A stretch of 64,000 bases of DNA from Clostridioides difficile (GTDB lineage: Bacteria > Bacillota > Clostridia > Peptostreptococcales > Peptostreptococcaceae), in assembly GCA_024919175.1 (NCBI GenBank), contig CP103804.1, forward strand, positions 1-64,000, in the 5' to 3' direction. The position numbers and the translations under genes are program-made. The notes below the pieces were generated by a model. It was not told the origin of the DNA and searched no databases. It worked only from the letters and a program-made list of their open reading frames with translations. Positions within the stretch are counted from its first letter, which is position 1. Each line of letters opens with the position of its first letter. Of the stretch, positions 9,487 through 15,024 are shown one piece after another.

Positions 9487-9551
9487 CCTACTTCCATTAT
9501 ACCATTTTTTAACAGACAAAGCACTTGAAACAACATAATATCCAAGTGCTT
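9487..9551 (-). promoter_or_regulatory. Array 1 promoter and overlapping hairpin
   Basis: On the minus strand an extended -10 (TGGTATAAT, hexamer at 9496-9501) places the start within a few bases of the first repeat. Immediately upstream, 9519-9551 folds into a 9-bp stem (AAGCACTTG / CAAGTGCTT) that lies just after the 58-residue ORF and could end the antirepressor operon. No long conventional leader is visible. Array 2 has the same arrangement. Confidence 0.55.
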
Positions 9552-9564
9552 TATCTATATTATT

Positions 9565-9741
9565 TTACTTATTTTCTCTCTCTTCTTGCTCTCTAAGTAT
9601 TTCTTTTAGTATCTCTGCATACTCTTGAAACTTTTCTTCACTATTCTGTTTTAGTTCATATAACGCATTAGCAAACTTCACAAAGTATTCTACATCTTCA
9701 TCAGTTTTTAAATTGTACTCCTTAAGTAAATTCTCATACAT
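9565..9741 (-). CDS. Small acidic helical protein (58 aa), unknown
   Basis: The start is ATG 9741, behind GAGGGGGATTAATACA; an earlier in-frame TTG has no ribosome site. The protein (MYENLLKEYNLK, then LYELKQNSEEKFQEYAEILKE) is entirely helical and charged. The ribosome-site context and the opening MxENLL are shared with the 52-residue ORF at 11723-11881, which holds the same place beside array 2. It lies 33 bases downstream of the ORF6N antirepressor, so they are probably cotranscribed. Function unknown. Confidence 0.7.
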   Translation of the reverse strand: MYENLLKEYNLKTDEDVEYFVKFANALYELKQNSEEKFQEYAEILKEILREQEERENK

Positions 9742-9774
9742 TGTATTAATCCCCCTCAAACTCAAAACTAAAAT

Positions 9775-10554
9775 CTAATTATTTTTATACAATATATAAT
9801 AGTTTTTCTTGTCTCCTTTGATTGAGATAGGATTATTATTTTCTTTCAACCACATTTTGACCTTTTCTGTAACCTTATTAGAATATTTTGTTACAGTACC
9901 AGTCCAATTGCCATTCGTTTCTAATACTGTTTTCATTTCATCTTCTTTAATATCAAGTTTTCTTATAATTTGTTTAACTGCTTGAAATGCTGGTTTATTA
10001 GACATTGTGTAAAGCCCTAACTTTCTTGCAATTTGTTTTGTATCATAAAAATGTTCCTTTTCTTCAATTTCAAGCGGAATATCAACTCCTGCTTTTTTGA
10101 AAAATGTCTTAGCAACAAGAAATTGCATACTTTTATCAATTTTTAAATCCTCAAAAATTGGAGTTATTAATTTAATCGACTCATTTACTGCTTCTAATGT
10201 TTTTATTTCTTCTTTAACTCTAAAATAACTATTTACTAATTGTCTTTGTACTTTCCATGCTAAATCATCTGTAAAAGATTTTACTAACATTAGATATCCT
10301 GTTTCAGTTATTAAGTATGTTCCTGAATTGTTTATTTCAGAGCGACGAATTTCGTTGCTCCCAATGTCAGATGGCTTAATAAAGAAGTAATCTTCCTCTT
10401 CTATAAAATGTTTCTTATTTTCTCTAAAATTTCTACCTGCTGTTCCTTCTACTCTTTCATGTACTTTGTCAATTTCTTTAAATGTCACAACTCTTTGATT
10501 ATTAAACTCCTTAACTTGCACTTCTTGATTGTTAATTGATACTAGATTGTTCAT
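9775..10554 (-). CDS. ORF6N-domain antirepressor
   Basis: A 259-residue protein. Residues 5-115 form an ORF6N DNA-binding domain (RVVTFKEIDKVHERVEGTAG, ETGYLMLVKSFTDDLAWKVQ). Residues about 160-259 form a C-terminal domain (EHFYDTKQIARKLGLY, IIRKLDIKEDE) clearly related to that of the BRO-type protein at 11941-12759. Antirepressors of this kind inactivate phage repressors. Its promoter (TTGACA-N17-TATAAT at 10688-10716) fires away from a Cro/CI-type gene and is embedded in shared palindromes. An opposite-strand short transcription unit covers its leader. Confidence 0.82.
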   Translation of the reverse strand: MNNLVSINNQEVQVKEFNNQRVVTFKEIDKVHERVEGTAGRNFRENKKHFIEEEDYFFIKPSDIGSNEIRRSEINNSGTYLITETGYLMLVKSFTDDLAWKVQRQLVNSYFRVKEEIKTLEAVNESIKLITPIFEDLKIDKSMQFLVAKTFFKKAGVDIPLEIEEKEHFYDTKQIARKLGLYTMSNKPAFQAVKQIIRKLDIKEDEMKTVLETNGNWTGTVTKYSNKVTEKVKMWLKENNNPISIKGDKKNYYILYKNN

Positions 10555-10599
10555 AAAAATACACTCCTTAATTGATTTTTTTTAAGGAATGACATATAC

Positions 10600-10676
10600 T
10601 ATAATTAATGCATATGTAGTATATGTCAATAAGAGTTACTCAAACTTGGTAGGGGCGAGTGGCTCTTATTTTTTAT
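10600..10676 (+). ncRNA. Candidate antisense RNA over the ORF6N antirepressor leader
   Basis: A plus-strand TATAAT (10600-10605) lies inside an inverted repeat (GACATATACTA at 10591-10601, TAGTATATGTC at 10617-10627). It is followed by an 11-bp hairpin (10631-10641 with 10657-10667) and a T-run, a strong terminator on this strand only. The predicted transcript of about 65 nt (from about 10612) would be fully complementary to the antirepressor 5' leader, whose own start is near 10681. Phage precedents are sar RNA in P22 and C4 RNA in P1, both antisense regulators of antirepressors. No expression evidence exists here. Confidence 0.5.
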
Positions 10677-10687
10677 TCCTTAAGTAT

Positions 10688-10778
10688 ATTATATCGTACA
10701 CATTATATAATGTCAACATTATATAATTATATTATTTATATATTATATATTGCAAACATTATATAATCGTTGTATAAT
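10688..10778. promoter_or_regulatory. Divergent promoters with palindromic operators
   Basis: Minus-strand promoter: TTGACA (10711-10716), 17-bp spacer, TATAAT (10688-10693), driving the antirepressor. Plus-strand promoter: TTGCAA (10750-10755), 17-bp spacer, TATAAT (10773-10778), driving the HTH repressor. Copies of the half-palindrome ACATTATATAAT occur at 10700 (extended to the perfect palindrome ACATTATATAATGT), 10716 and 10756, placed inside the spacers and around the -35 boxes. This is the layout of a lambda-like bistable switch, with the repressor at 10798 as the likely ligand. Confidence 0.75.
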
Positions 10779-10797
10779 ATACTTAAGAGGTGAAAAA

Positions 10798-11001
10798 ATG
10801 TATTTTAACATTGATAAATTACTTGAATCCAAAGGTCGAACTAGATATTGGTTAGCTAAAGAAGTAGGTATAGCTTATCCTAACATGATGAAATTAGCTA
10901 ACAATGAAACAAGTTCTATAAAATTAGATTTATTCGAAAAGCTTTGTCTTGTTCTTGAATGTACACCTAATGAACTTGTTACTTTATCTAGCAAAGAATA
11001 A
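10798..11001 (+). CDS. Small HTH (Cro/CI-type) repressor
   Basis: The start is ATG 10798 behind AGAGGTGAAAAA; an in-frame TTG further upstream is the promoter's -35 box, so it is rejected. The 67-residue protein is a single HTH_3-like domain (LLESKGRTRYWLAKEVGI, LDLFEKLCLVLECTPNELV) of the YozG/HipB-like minimal type without dimerisation or peptidase domain. It is divergent from the ORF6N antirepressor and shares the operator region. It probably represses both promoters. It is separate from the main immunity region at 41-42 kb. Confidence 0.85.
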   Translation: MYFNIDKLLESKGRTRYWLAKEVGIAYPNMMKLANNETSSIKLDLFEKLCLVLECTPNELVTLSSKE

Positions 11002-11002
11002 C

Positions 11003-11033
11003 AAAAGCACCTACCAAAAGTAAGTGCTTTCTT
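11003..11033. terminator. Bidirectional terminator between repressor gene and array 2
   Basis: The stem AAGCAC-TA / TA-GTGCTT is followed by a T-run on the plus side and by TTTTGTT on the minus side. It would end both the plus-strand repressor message and the minus-strand array 2 transcript. Confidence 0.65.
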
Positions 11034-11042
11034 TGTTTATTT

Positions 11043-11643
11043 AGTTTTTCTCCACATAGTTAATATAAAACCAGGCAATGTCTATAACAATAAAAAATTT
11101 TGCAGCATTTACATACCACATAGTTAATATAAAACAAAGACTATAGTAATGACTTTGTTGGAATTATAACATTTACATACCACTTAGTTAATATAAAACA
11201 ATGACTACAAGTTATGAACTTTACATACCACATTGTTAATATAAAACGGGGTATATGGTGTTTTACCACCCACTTAGAATGCTGACTCACGTGCCATTTA
11301 GTTAATATAAAACCAATCGATGGCAAAGATGTAAAGTCTTTTATATTTGAATTTACATACCACTTAGTTAATATAATACTAAATTCTGACTTTAAATTTT
11401 TGTACTCTACTAATTCCTTTACACACCACATAGTTAATATAAAACTAGAATTTGTATAATTAAATAGATATAATATAAATATATTTACATACCACATAGT
11501 TAATATAAAACTCAATCTTTTTAATAATCTCACAAATAGCCAACTGTGCATTTACATACCACATTGTTAATATAAAACTGCTTTTTCATCAACTGGTAAA
11601 TCCATATACTCATGATTTACATACCACATTGTTAATATAACTC
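11043..11643 (-). CRISPR. CRISPR array 2 (10 repeats, 9 spacers), prophage-borne
   Basis: Repeats of 29 bp begin at 11043, 11107, 11171, 11219, 11285, 11351, 11417, 11483, 11550 and 11615. They are the same family as array 1, with scattered variants (ACATAG, ACTTAG or ACATTG in the centre). Spacers are 35-38 bp except one of only 19 bp (11200-11218). The repeats at 11043 and 11285 are degenerate. Transcription is inferred on the minus strand from the TATAAT at 11652-11657. Several spacers translate without stops; the one at 11512-11549 encodes a fragment of an antirepressor C-terminal domain. No cas genes are in the window. Confidence 0.95.
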
Positions 11644-11651
11644 TTATCTCT

Positions 11652-11707
11652 ATTATATCATTTTTTTATAAACAAAGCACTTGAAACAACATAACATCCA
11701 AGTGCTT
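11652..11707 (-). promoter_or_regulatory. Array 2 promoter and overlapping hairpin
   Basis: The extended -10 TGATATAAT (hexamer 11652-11657, minus strand) sits about 9 bases before the first repeat. The 9-bp hairpin AAGCACTTG / CAAGTGCTT (11675-11707), nearly identical to that beside array 1, follows the 52-residue ORF and abuts the promoter. Confidence 0.55.
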
Positions 11708-11722
11708 TATTTATCTATTTAT

Positions 11723-11881
11723 TTAATTATTTTTCTCTAATTTTTTCTCAGAAAGTTTATATACTATACTTTCTATCTTATTATATATATCTATATCTGT
11801 TTCTCTTATTTTCAAAAGTTTAATCATACATTCTTCTTTTCTCTTTTCAATATCCATATTATCAAGTAAATTCTCACACAT
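11723..11881 (-). CDS. Small helical protein (52 aa), unknown
   Basis: ATG 11881 follows a G-run ribosome site (GGGGGGGATTAATACA), the same context as the 58-residue ORF beside array 1. The protein starts MCENLLDNMD and is charged and helical (LLKIRETDIDIYNKIESIV). The sequences have diverged apart from the opening MxENLL, but position, ribosome site and neighbours are equivalent. It lies 60 bases downstream of the BRO-type antirepressor. Function unknown. Confidence 0.6.
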   Translation of the reverse strand: MCENLLDNMDIEKRKEECMIKLLKIRETDIDIYNKIESIVYKLSEKKLEKNN

Positions 11882-11940
11882 TGTATTAATCCCCCCCAAA
11901 ACTAAAATAAACTAAACTAAATTATTTAATACAATAGAAT

Positions 11941-12759
11941 TTACTCAATCTTATATACAACATGGAAATTCTTCTTCTCACCTGCAATCTTATCAGGCTT
12001 GTTATTTTCCTCTATCCAAGTTCTCACCTTATCTATTACACTTTGTGAATACTTTGTTGTAGTTCCATTCCAATTATCCTTATTTGCTAATACTATGAGT
12101 TTTTCTTCTTCTTTAATATCTAATTTTTTAATAATCTCACAAACTGCCACAAAAGCAGGATTATTTGTTTTAGAATAAACATTTAACTTAGTTGCTATTT
12201 GTACAGTATCAAAGAAATGTTCCTTCTCTTCTATTTCCAAAGGTAACTCTATTCCTGCTTTTTTATAAATAGTCTTTGCTGTAAGTAACTTTGCTTTTTC
12301 ATCTATTCCAGCATTATCTAAGAATGGAGTTAGTATTTCTATTGTTTTATTAACAGTGTCTAGACTTTCTATTTCATTTGCCCTGTCTCTTAATGTTTGA
12401 GGGTCAGCACTATTAGTTATGTAAGCACCATGTTGTCGAATTTGAGGTAGTACTTCATCACTCACCCAATCTTGAAATCTCTCAGCTTCTTCTTTCTGAG
12501 ATTTAAATATTAACTTGTATACTCCACTCTCAGTTAAGAACTTTTCACCTGTATTATGCAATTTTCTAAAGTCCTTATCTAGGACATTAGAATTTTTTAA
12601 TAATATAGCTTGAGTATCATTCATTTTAGACAAATGATTTCTTATTGCACTATCACTTAGCTCTAAACATCTTCCACAATCGTATGGATTAAATAAAACT
12701 TGCCCATTATATTCAAATATTTCAATCTCTTTTCCTTCAAAATTCATTATTTCATTCAT
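11941..12759 (-). CDS. BRO-N domain antirepressor
   Basis: A 272-residue protein. The N-terminal 110 residues are a BRO-N domain (IFEYNGQVLFNPYDCGRCL, ESGVYKLIFKSQKEEAERFQ, VSDEVLPQIRQHGAY). The C-terminal 100 residues (EHFFDTVQIATKLNVY, AVCEIIKKLDIKEEE, NWNGTTTKYSQ) match those of the ORF6N protein at 9775-10554. The two are thus a swapped-N-terminus pair. Its ribosome site is AAGGAGGAG. It lies downstream of the RHH gene, whose promoter may drive both. The region encoding AVCEIIKKLD is the relative of a spacer in array 2. Confidence 0.82.
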   Translation of the reverse strand: MNEIMNFEGKEIEIFEYNGQVLFNPYDCGRCLELSDSAIRNHLSKMNDTQAILLKNSNVLDKDFRKLHNTGEKFLTESGVYKLIFKSQKEEAERFQDWVSDEVLPQIRQHGAYITNSADPQTLRDRANEIESLDTVNKTIEILTPFLDNAGIDEKAKLLTAKTIYKKAGIELPLEIEEKEHFFDTVQIATKLNVYSKTNNPAFVAVCEIIKKLDIKEEEKLIVLANKDNWNGTTTKYSQSVIDKVRTWIEENNKPDKIAGEKKNFHVVYKIE

Positions 12760-12800
12760 AGTAAACTCCTCCTTAAATTTGATTGTAAGAAGTACCTTAC

Positions 12801-12880
12801 TATGATAGAATATTTCATAGAAGGTAACTTCTGGTGTAAGTAGTCCATTTTGCTTTGGTCGGCGGTTGGGCTACTTTTTA
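12801..12880 (+). ncRNA. Candidate antisense RNA over the BRO antirepressor leader
   Basis: The plus strand has TTGATT (12779-12784), a 16-bp spacer and TATGAT (12801-12806). An imperfect inverted repeat (AGAAGTACCTTA / AAGGTAACTTCT, 12788-12832) spans the -10. A 9-bp hairpin (12838-12846 with 12868-12876) running into TTTTT then acts as terminator. The transcript (about 70 nt from about 12812) would be antisense to the space between the RHH gene and the antirepressor. The architecture repeats that found upstream of the ORF6N antirepressor. Confidence 0.45.
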
Positions 12881-13045
12881 TTTGTCTTTTAGTAGTTTTA
12901 TACCTCTTCTAACTCCTTCGGCTTTGTCTATATCTTCTTTTTCACAGTATTTTTCTAGAATATTTTTAGATTCTTCATCCAATCTTATAGTTATTCTACT
13001 ACCTTTAGGATTATCTGTAGGTCTACCTATTTTTTTACTTGGCAT
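12878..13045 (-). CDS. Ribbon-helix-helix (CopG-like) repressor, 55 aa
   Basis: ATG 13045 follows AGTGAGGTGAAGAT. The protein MPSKKIGRPTDNPKGS then RITIRLDEESKNILEKYCE has the RHH signature: a short beta strand (SRITIRLD) and two helices. The basic N-terminal arm GRPTDNPKG is typical of small phage and plasmid regulators. It is followed by the BRO antirepressor in the same direction. Its promoter carries an inverted repeat that is its probable operator. Confidence 0.8.
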   Translation of the reverse strand: MPSKKIGRPTDNPKGSRITIRLDEESKNILEKYCEKEDIDKAEGVRRGIKLLKDK

Positions 13046-13057
13046 ATCTTCACCTCA

Positions 13058-13106
13058 CTTTTGTCTGCCTTAATTATATTATATAGTTTAGGCAGACAAA
13101 AGTCAA
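13058..13106 (-). promoter_or_regulatory. RHH gene promoter with inverted-repeat operator
   Basis: On the minus strand: TTGACT (13101-13106), 17-bp spacer, TATAAT (13078-13083). The arms CTTTTGTCTGCCT (13058-13070) and AGGCAGACAAAAG (13090-13102) form an inverted repeat flanking the -10, an arrangement expected for autorepression by the RHH protein. Confidence 0.75.
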
Positions 13107-13162
13107 TCATATATCCAATTTTTTCTAATTATTTTACCCAACCGACCAAATTTGAGCAAAAC

Positions 13163-13191
13163 AAAAGCACCTACATGTTTGTAAGTGCTTT
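13163..13191 (-). terminator. Terminator of the dispersed GCACTTA/TAGGTGC family
   Basis: On the minus strand AAGCACTTAC / GTAGGTGCTT is followed by TTGTTTT. It lies downstream of the toxin gene and the tandem repeats, so it is a candidate distal terminator for the toxin message. Confidence 0.5.
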
Positions 13192-13256
13192 CTGTGTTTT
13201 TATTTAGTTTGAGTTTTGACCATGTTCCCAAAATGGGAATGTGCTATCATTTCAAA

Positions 13257-13541
13257 TATTTTATATAAGCAACGAAATTCAAGCAAAAAAATACCTACTC
13301 ATTTATAGATATTTTATGAATTAATAGTTCTATAATCAAGTTTTAATCATTGTTTATATAAAATTTCATATTTTTATTGACTATAAAAAATATTTTATAC
13401 AAACAACGAAATTCAAGCAAAAAAATACCTACTTATTTCTAGATACCTTGCAAATTAATAGTTTTATAATAAAGTTTTTATTATTTGTTATAAAAATTTC
13501 ATATTTTTATTGACTACAAACAATATTTTATATAAACAACG
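13257..13541. repeat. Imperfect tandem repeat of about 133 bp (two and a fraction copies)
   Basis: Copy 1 is 13257-13390, copy 2 is 13391-13523, and a third starts at 13524 but is cut after 18 bp, where the antitoxin promoter begins. Shared landmarks are TATTTTATA followed by AACAACGAAATTCAAGC, then AAAAAAATACCTACT, and TTTTTATTGACTA at the end. The DNA is non-coding and very AT-rich. Each copy ends in a TTGACT box. The stretch 13200-13560 otherwise shows no gene. Confidence 0.75.
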
Positions 13542-13576
13542 GTTTTATTTATAAAAGATTGTGGTATAATAAAAGC

Positions 13577-13706
13577 AAGAAGAGCTACAATCTATTTCAA
13601 CTAGAGTGAAGTTCTTCATAAACATAGTCTATTTTTTGGATTTAAATCTAAATTTAAATTCCACTAGTAAGTCACTCTTTGGGCGAGAGTGGCTTTTTGC
13701 TTTTTT
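13577..13706 (+). ncRNA. Antitoxin RNA of a type I toxin-antitoxin pair
   Basis: The extended -10 TGGTATAAT (hexamer 13565-13570) on the plus strand predicts a start near 13577. A hairpin (GTCACTCT at 13671-13678 with AGAGTGGC at 13686-13693) followed by TTTTTGCTTTTTT ends the RNA near 13706. It runs convergently into, and is antisense to, the 3' part of the toxin gene (from 13629). This is the layout established for the RCd-type antitoxins next to CRISPR arrays in this species. The first bases resemble part of the toxin leader (ACAATCTAT then GAGTGNAGTTC). Confidence 0.7.
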
Positions 13707-13787
13707 AACTTTAATTAATTTACCAATTAAGCAAACTATTATAGTGGCTGTTAAACTAGCCAAAACATTAAACAAAAAGTTATCCAT
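13629..13787 (-). CDS. Type I toxin, small membrane protein (52 aa)
   Basis: ATG 13787 lies 9 bases after GGGAGG. The protein has an N-terminal MDNFLFNVLASL, one hydrophobic helix to about residue 25, then a basic tail (KLIKVKKAKSHSRPKSD) and KFRFKSKK at the end. This matches the C. difficile type I toxins (CD0956.2/CD2517.1/CD2907.1 family), membrane-active peptides encoded beside CRISPR arrays. The antitoxin RNA is convergent and overlaps its last 80 bases. Residues 31-35, KSHSR, are a family hallmark as I recall it. Toxicity is inferred. Confidence 0.85.
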   Translation of the reverse strand: MDNFLFNVLASLTATIIVCLIGKLIKVKKAKSHSRPKSDLLVEFKFRFKSKK

Positions 13788-13890
13788 ACATACTCACCTC
13801 CCTTATCAATGTTGGGAGGATAATCTTTTGTATGAACTCCACTCTATAGATTGTAAGTTATATCTTCTTGCTAAACTCATTATAACATAT
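13788..13890 (-). promoter_or_regulatory. Toxin promoter and SD-sequestering leader
   Basis: The minus-strand extended -10 TGTTATAAT (hexamer 13879-13884) gives a leader of about 85 nt. In it CCTCCC (13814-13819) can pair with the Shine-Dalgarno GGGAGG (13797-13802) across an 11-nt loop, hiding the ribosome site. Intramolecular SD masking is common in type I toxin mRNAs. Confidence 0.6.
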
Positions 13891-13946
13891 ATTCTTACAT
13901 ATTTTTCCTATATATTACTTTTTATTTTATCTTCTATTTTTTCAAT

Positions 13947-13977
13947 AAAAAGCACCTACTGTAAAAATAAGTGCTTT
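13947..13977 (-). terminator. Terminator after the 14052-14375 gene
   Basis: AAGCACTTA / TAGGTGCTT stem followed by TTTTATTG on the minus strand, another member of the dispersed hairpin family. The interval 13890-13945 holds nothing else that I can see. Confidence 0.6.
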
Positions 13978-14051
13978 CTGTGTTTATTTAGTTTTACTGA
14001 TTAATTAGTAGGTTAGTACGAATTCCATACCAACCTAAAATATCTACATAA

Positions 14052-14375
14052 TTAAATAATATAATCAGCAAGTATCTTTTTTATTCTTTTAATCAAATTA
14101 CCTCCTGTTCCCCAATCAATTTGAAACAGTCCAATTGCACTACCAGTTGAAGCAATTTTAACAAGAGTTTTCCCAGTTGTATTTTCACAAATAACCACTA
14201 ACCCTGAATTACTATTACTTCTTGCATAATATTTATCAAAAGTTGTAATTAGTATAAGTTTACCATCACCTAAACTATACATATCAGAAAAAACTATATC
14301 TGCATCCATATTTTTTTCTACCATTTTCTGTGCTTCTACTGGTGTCATCTTTACAGTAAATACTTCTCTTGACAT
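14052..14375 (-). CDS. DUF6054-like small protein
   Basis: The protein is about 107 residues. I prefer ATG 14375 because GTGAT lies 7 bases before it; ATG 14384 and GTG 14387 are possible. It begins MSREVFTVKMTP, has alternating strands and helices (GDGKLILITTFDKYYARS, GLVVICENTTGKTLV), and ends with a basic helix (LIKRIKKILADYII). I recall similar proteins as DUF6054, common in clostridia and prophages, of unknown role. It lies in the same direction as the adjacent membrane protein gene but 35 bases beyond it, so they may be cotranscribed. Confidence 0.6.
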   Translation of the reverse strand: MSREVFTVKMTPVEAQKMVEKNMDADIVFSDMYSLGDGKLILITTFDKYYARSNSNSGLVVICENTTGKTLVKIASTGSAIGLFQIDWGTGGNLIKRIKKILADYII

Positions 14376-14410
14376 ATCATTCATCACATCCTAAATAAAA
14401 ATGTACTTTT

Positions 14411-14665
14411 TTAGTACTTTCTAATGCTTTTATCAAACAGTATTCCTATTCCTCCTAGTAAAGCCAGTATAGAACCAAAATTTCTATATTGTGAAATAGA
14501 TTGTTCTAAATATATATTGTATTGGTTGGTATCCATTGACCCACCATTTTGTTTCATAATACAATCCATATTAAATTGACCTAAACCTATACAGCAAAAT
14601 AACACTATTATTCCAATTACAAAAGCAAATATACATATTGTAAGTTTAAAATTCTTATTTTCCAT
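14411..14665 (-). CDS. Small two-TM membrane protein
   Basis: ATG 14665 is chosen because GAGAGGTG lies 5-9 bases upstream. The 84-residue protein has TM1 at about 7-29 (LTICIFAFVIGIIVLFCCI) and a second hydrophobic segment at about 65-78 (FGSILALLGGIGILF), joined by a polar loop containing NGGSMDTNQYN. No family was recognised. It is the first gene of the cassette after the tail-chaperone frame and may be a moron gene. Confidence 0.6.
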   Translation of the reverse strand: MENKNFKLTICIFAFVIGIIVLFCCIGLGQFNMDCIMKQNGGSMDTNQYNIYLEQSISQYRNFGSILALLGGIGILFDKSIRKY

Positions 14666-14826
14666 AAATACACCTCTCATAATTTAGATTTATTTGTTGT
14701 TTTTTACTTGGTGAGATATTATCTACATTATACTATACAACATATATATCCATCTATTTCCAAAATTGTAACATTTTCATAATTTAGTAATGTGACTATT
14801 TTAAATTATTCTTTAGTTTTTAAAAT

Positions 14827-15024
14827 CTATCTTCTTCTACCTCTTTTTCTTTCTCTTTCAGCTTCTTTCATAGCTTCTTCTTCATCTTCAATTTTAACAA
14901 GTATTGAGGCAGCTGCTAATGCTCTCTCATTAACTTCTAAATTCATATATTCGCTAGGTTTCCATTTTAGTTTTTGAATACAATAATGAGTAATACTAGC
15001 ATCAAAGTCGCCACCTCGAATTAG
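14827..15024 (-). CDS. -1 frame extension of the tail assembly chaperone
   Basis: This is a 65-codon open stretch reached only by a -1 shift at the slippery site just before the XkdN stop. It reads LIRGGDFDASITHYCIQKLK, then EYMNLEVNERALAAASILV and a Glu/Arg-rich tail ending RRR. It has no start codon with a ribosome site of its own. It corresponds to the lambda gpGT-type extension that recruits the tape-measure protein. The fusion would be 211 residues. Confidence 0.85.
   Translation of the reverse strand, partial: LIRGGDFDASITHYCIQKLKWKPSEYMNLEVNERALAAASILVKIEDEEEAMKEAERERKRGRRR

Noticed and set aside
11141..11551. A 136-codon open frame across CRISPR array 2
   Set aside because: Its protein repeats the motif FILTMWYVN with the repeat period; it is just the translation of CRISPR repeats and has no ribosome site.
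13606..14004. A 132-codon plus-strand open frame over the toxin-antitoxin locus
   Set aside because: It has no ribosome site and runs through the antitoxin terminator and toxin leader; the minus-strand toxin has a perfect SD and family features.
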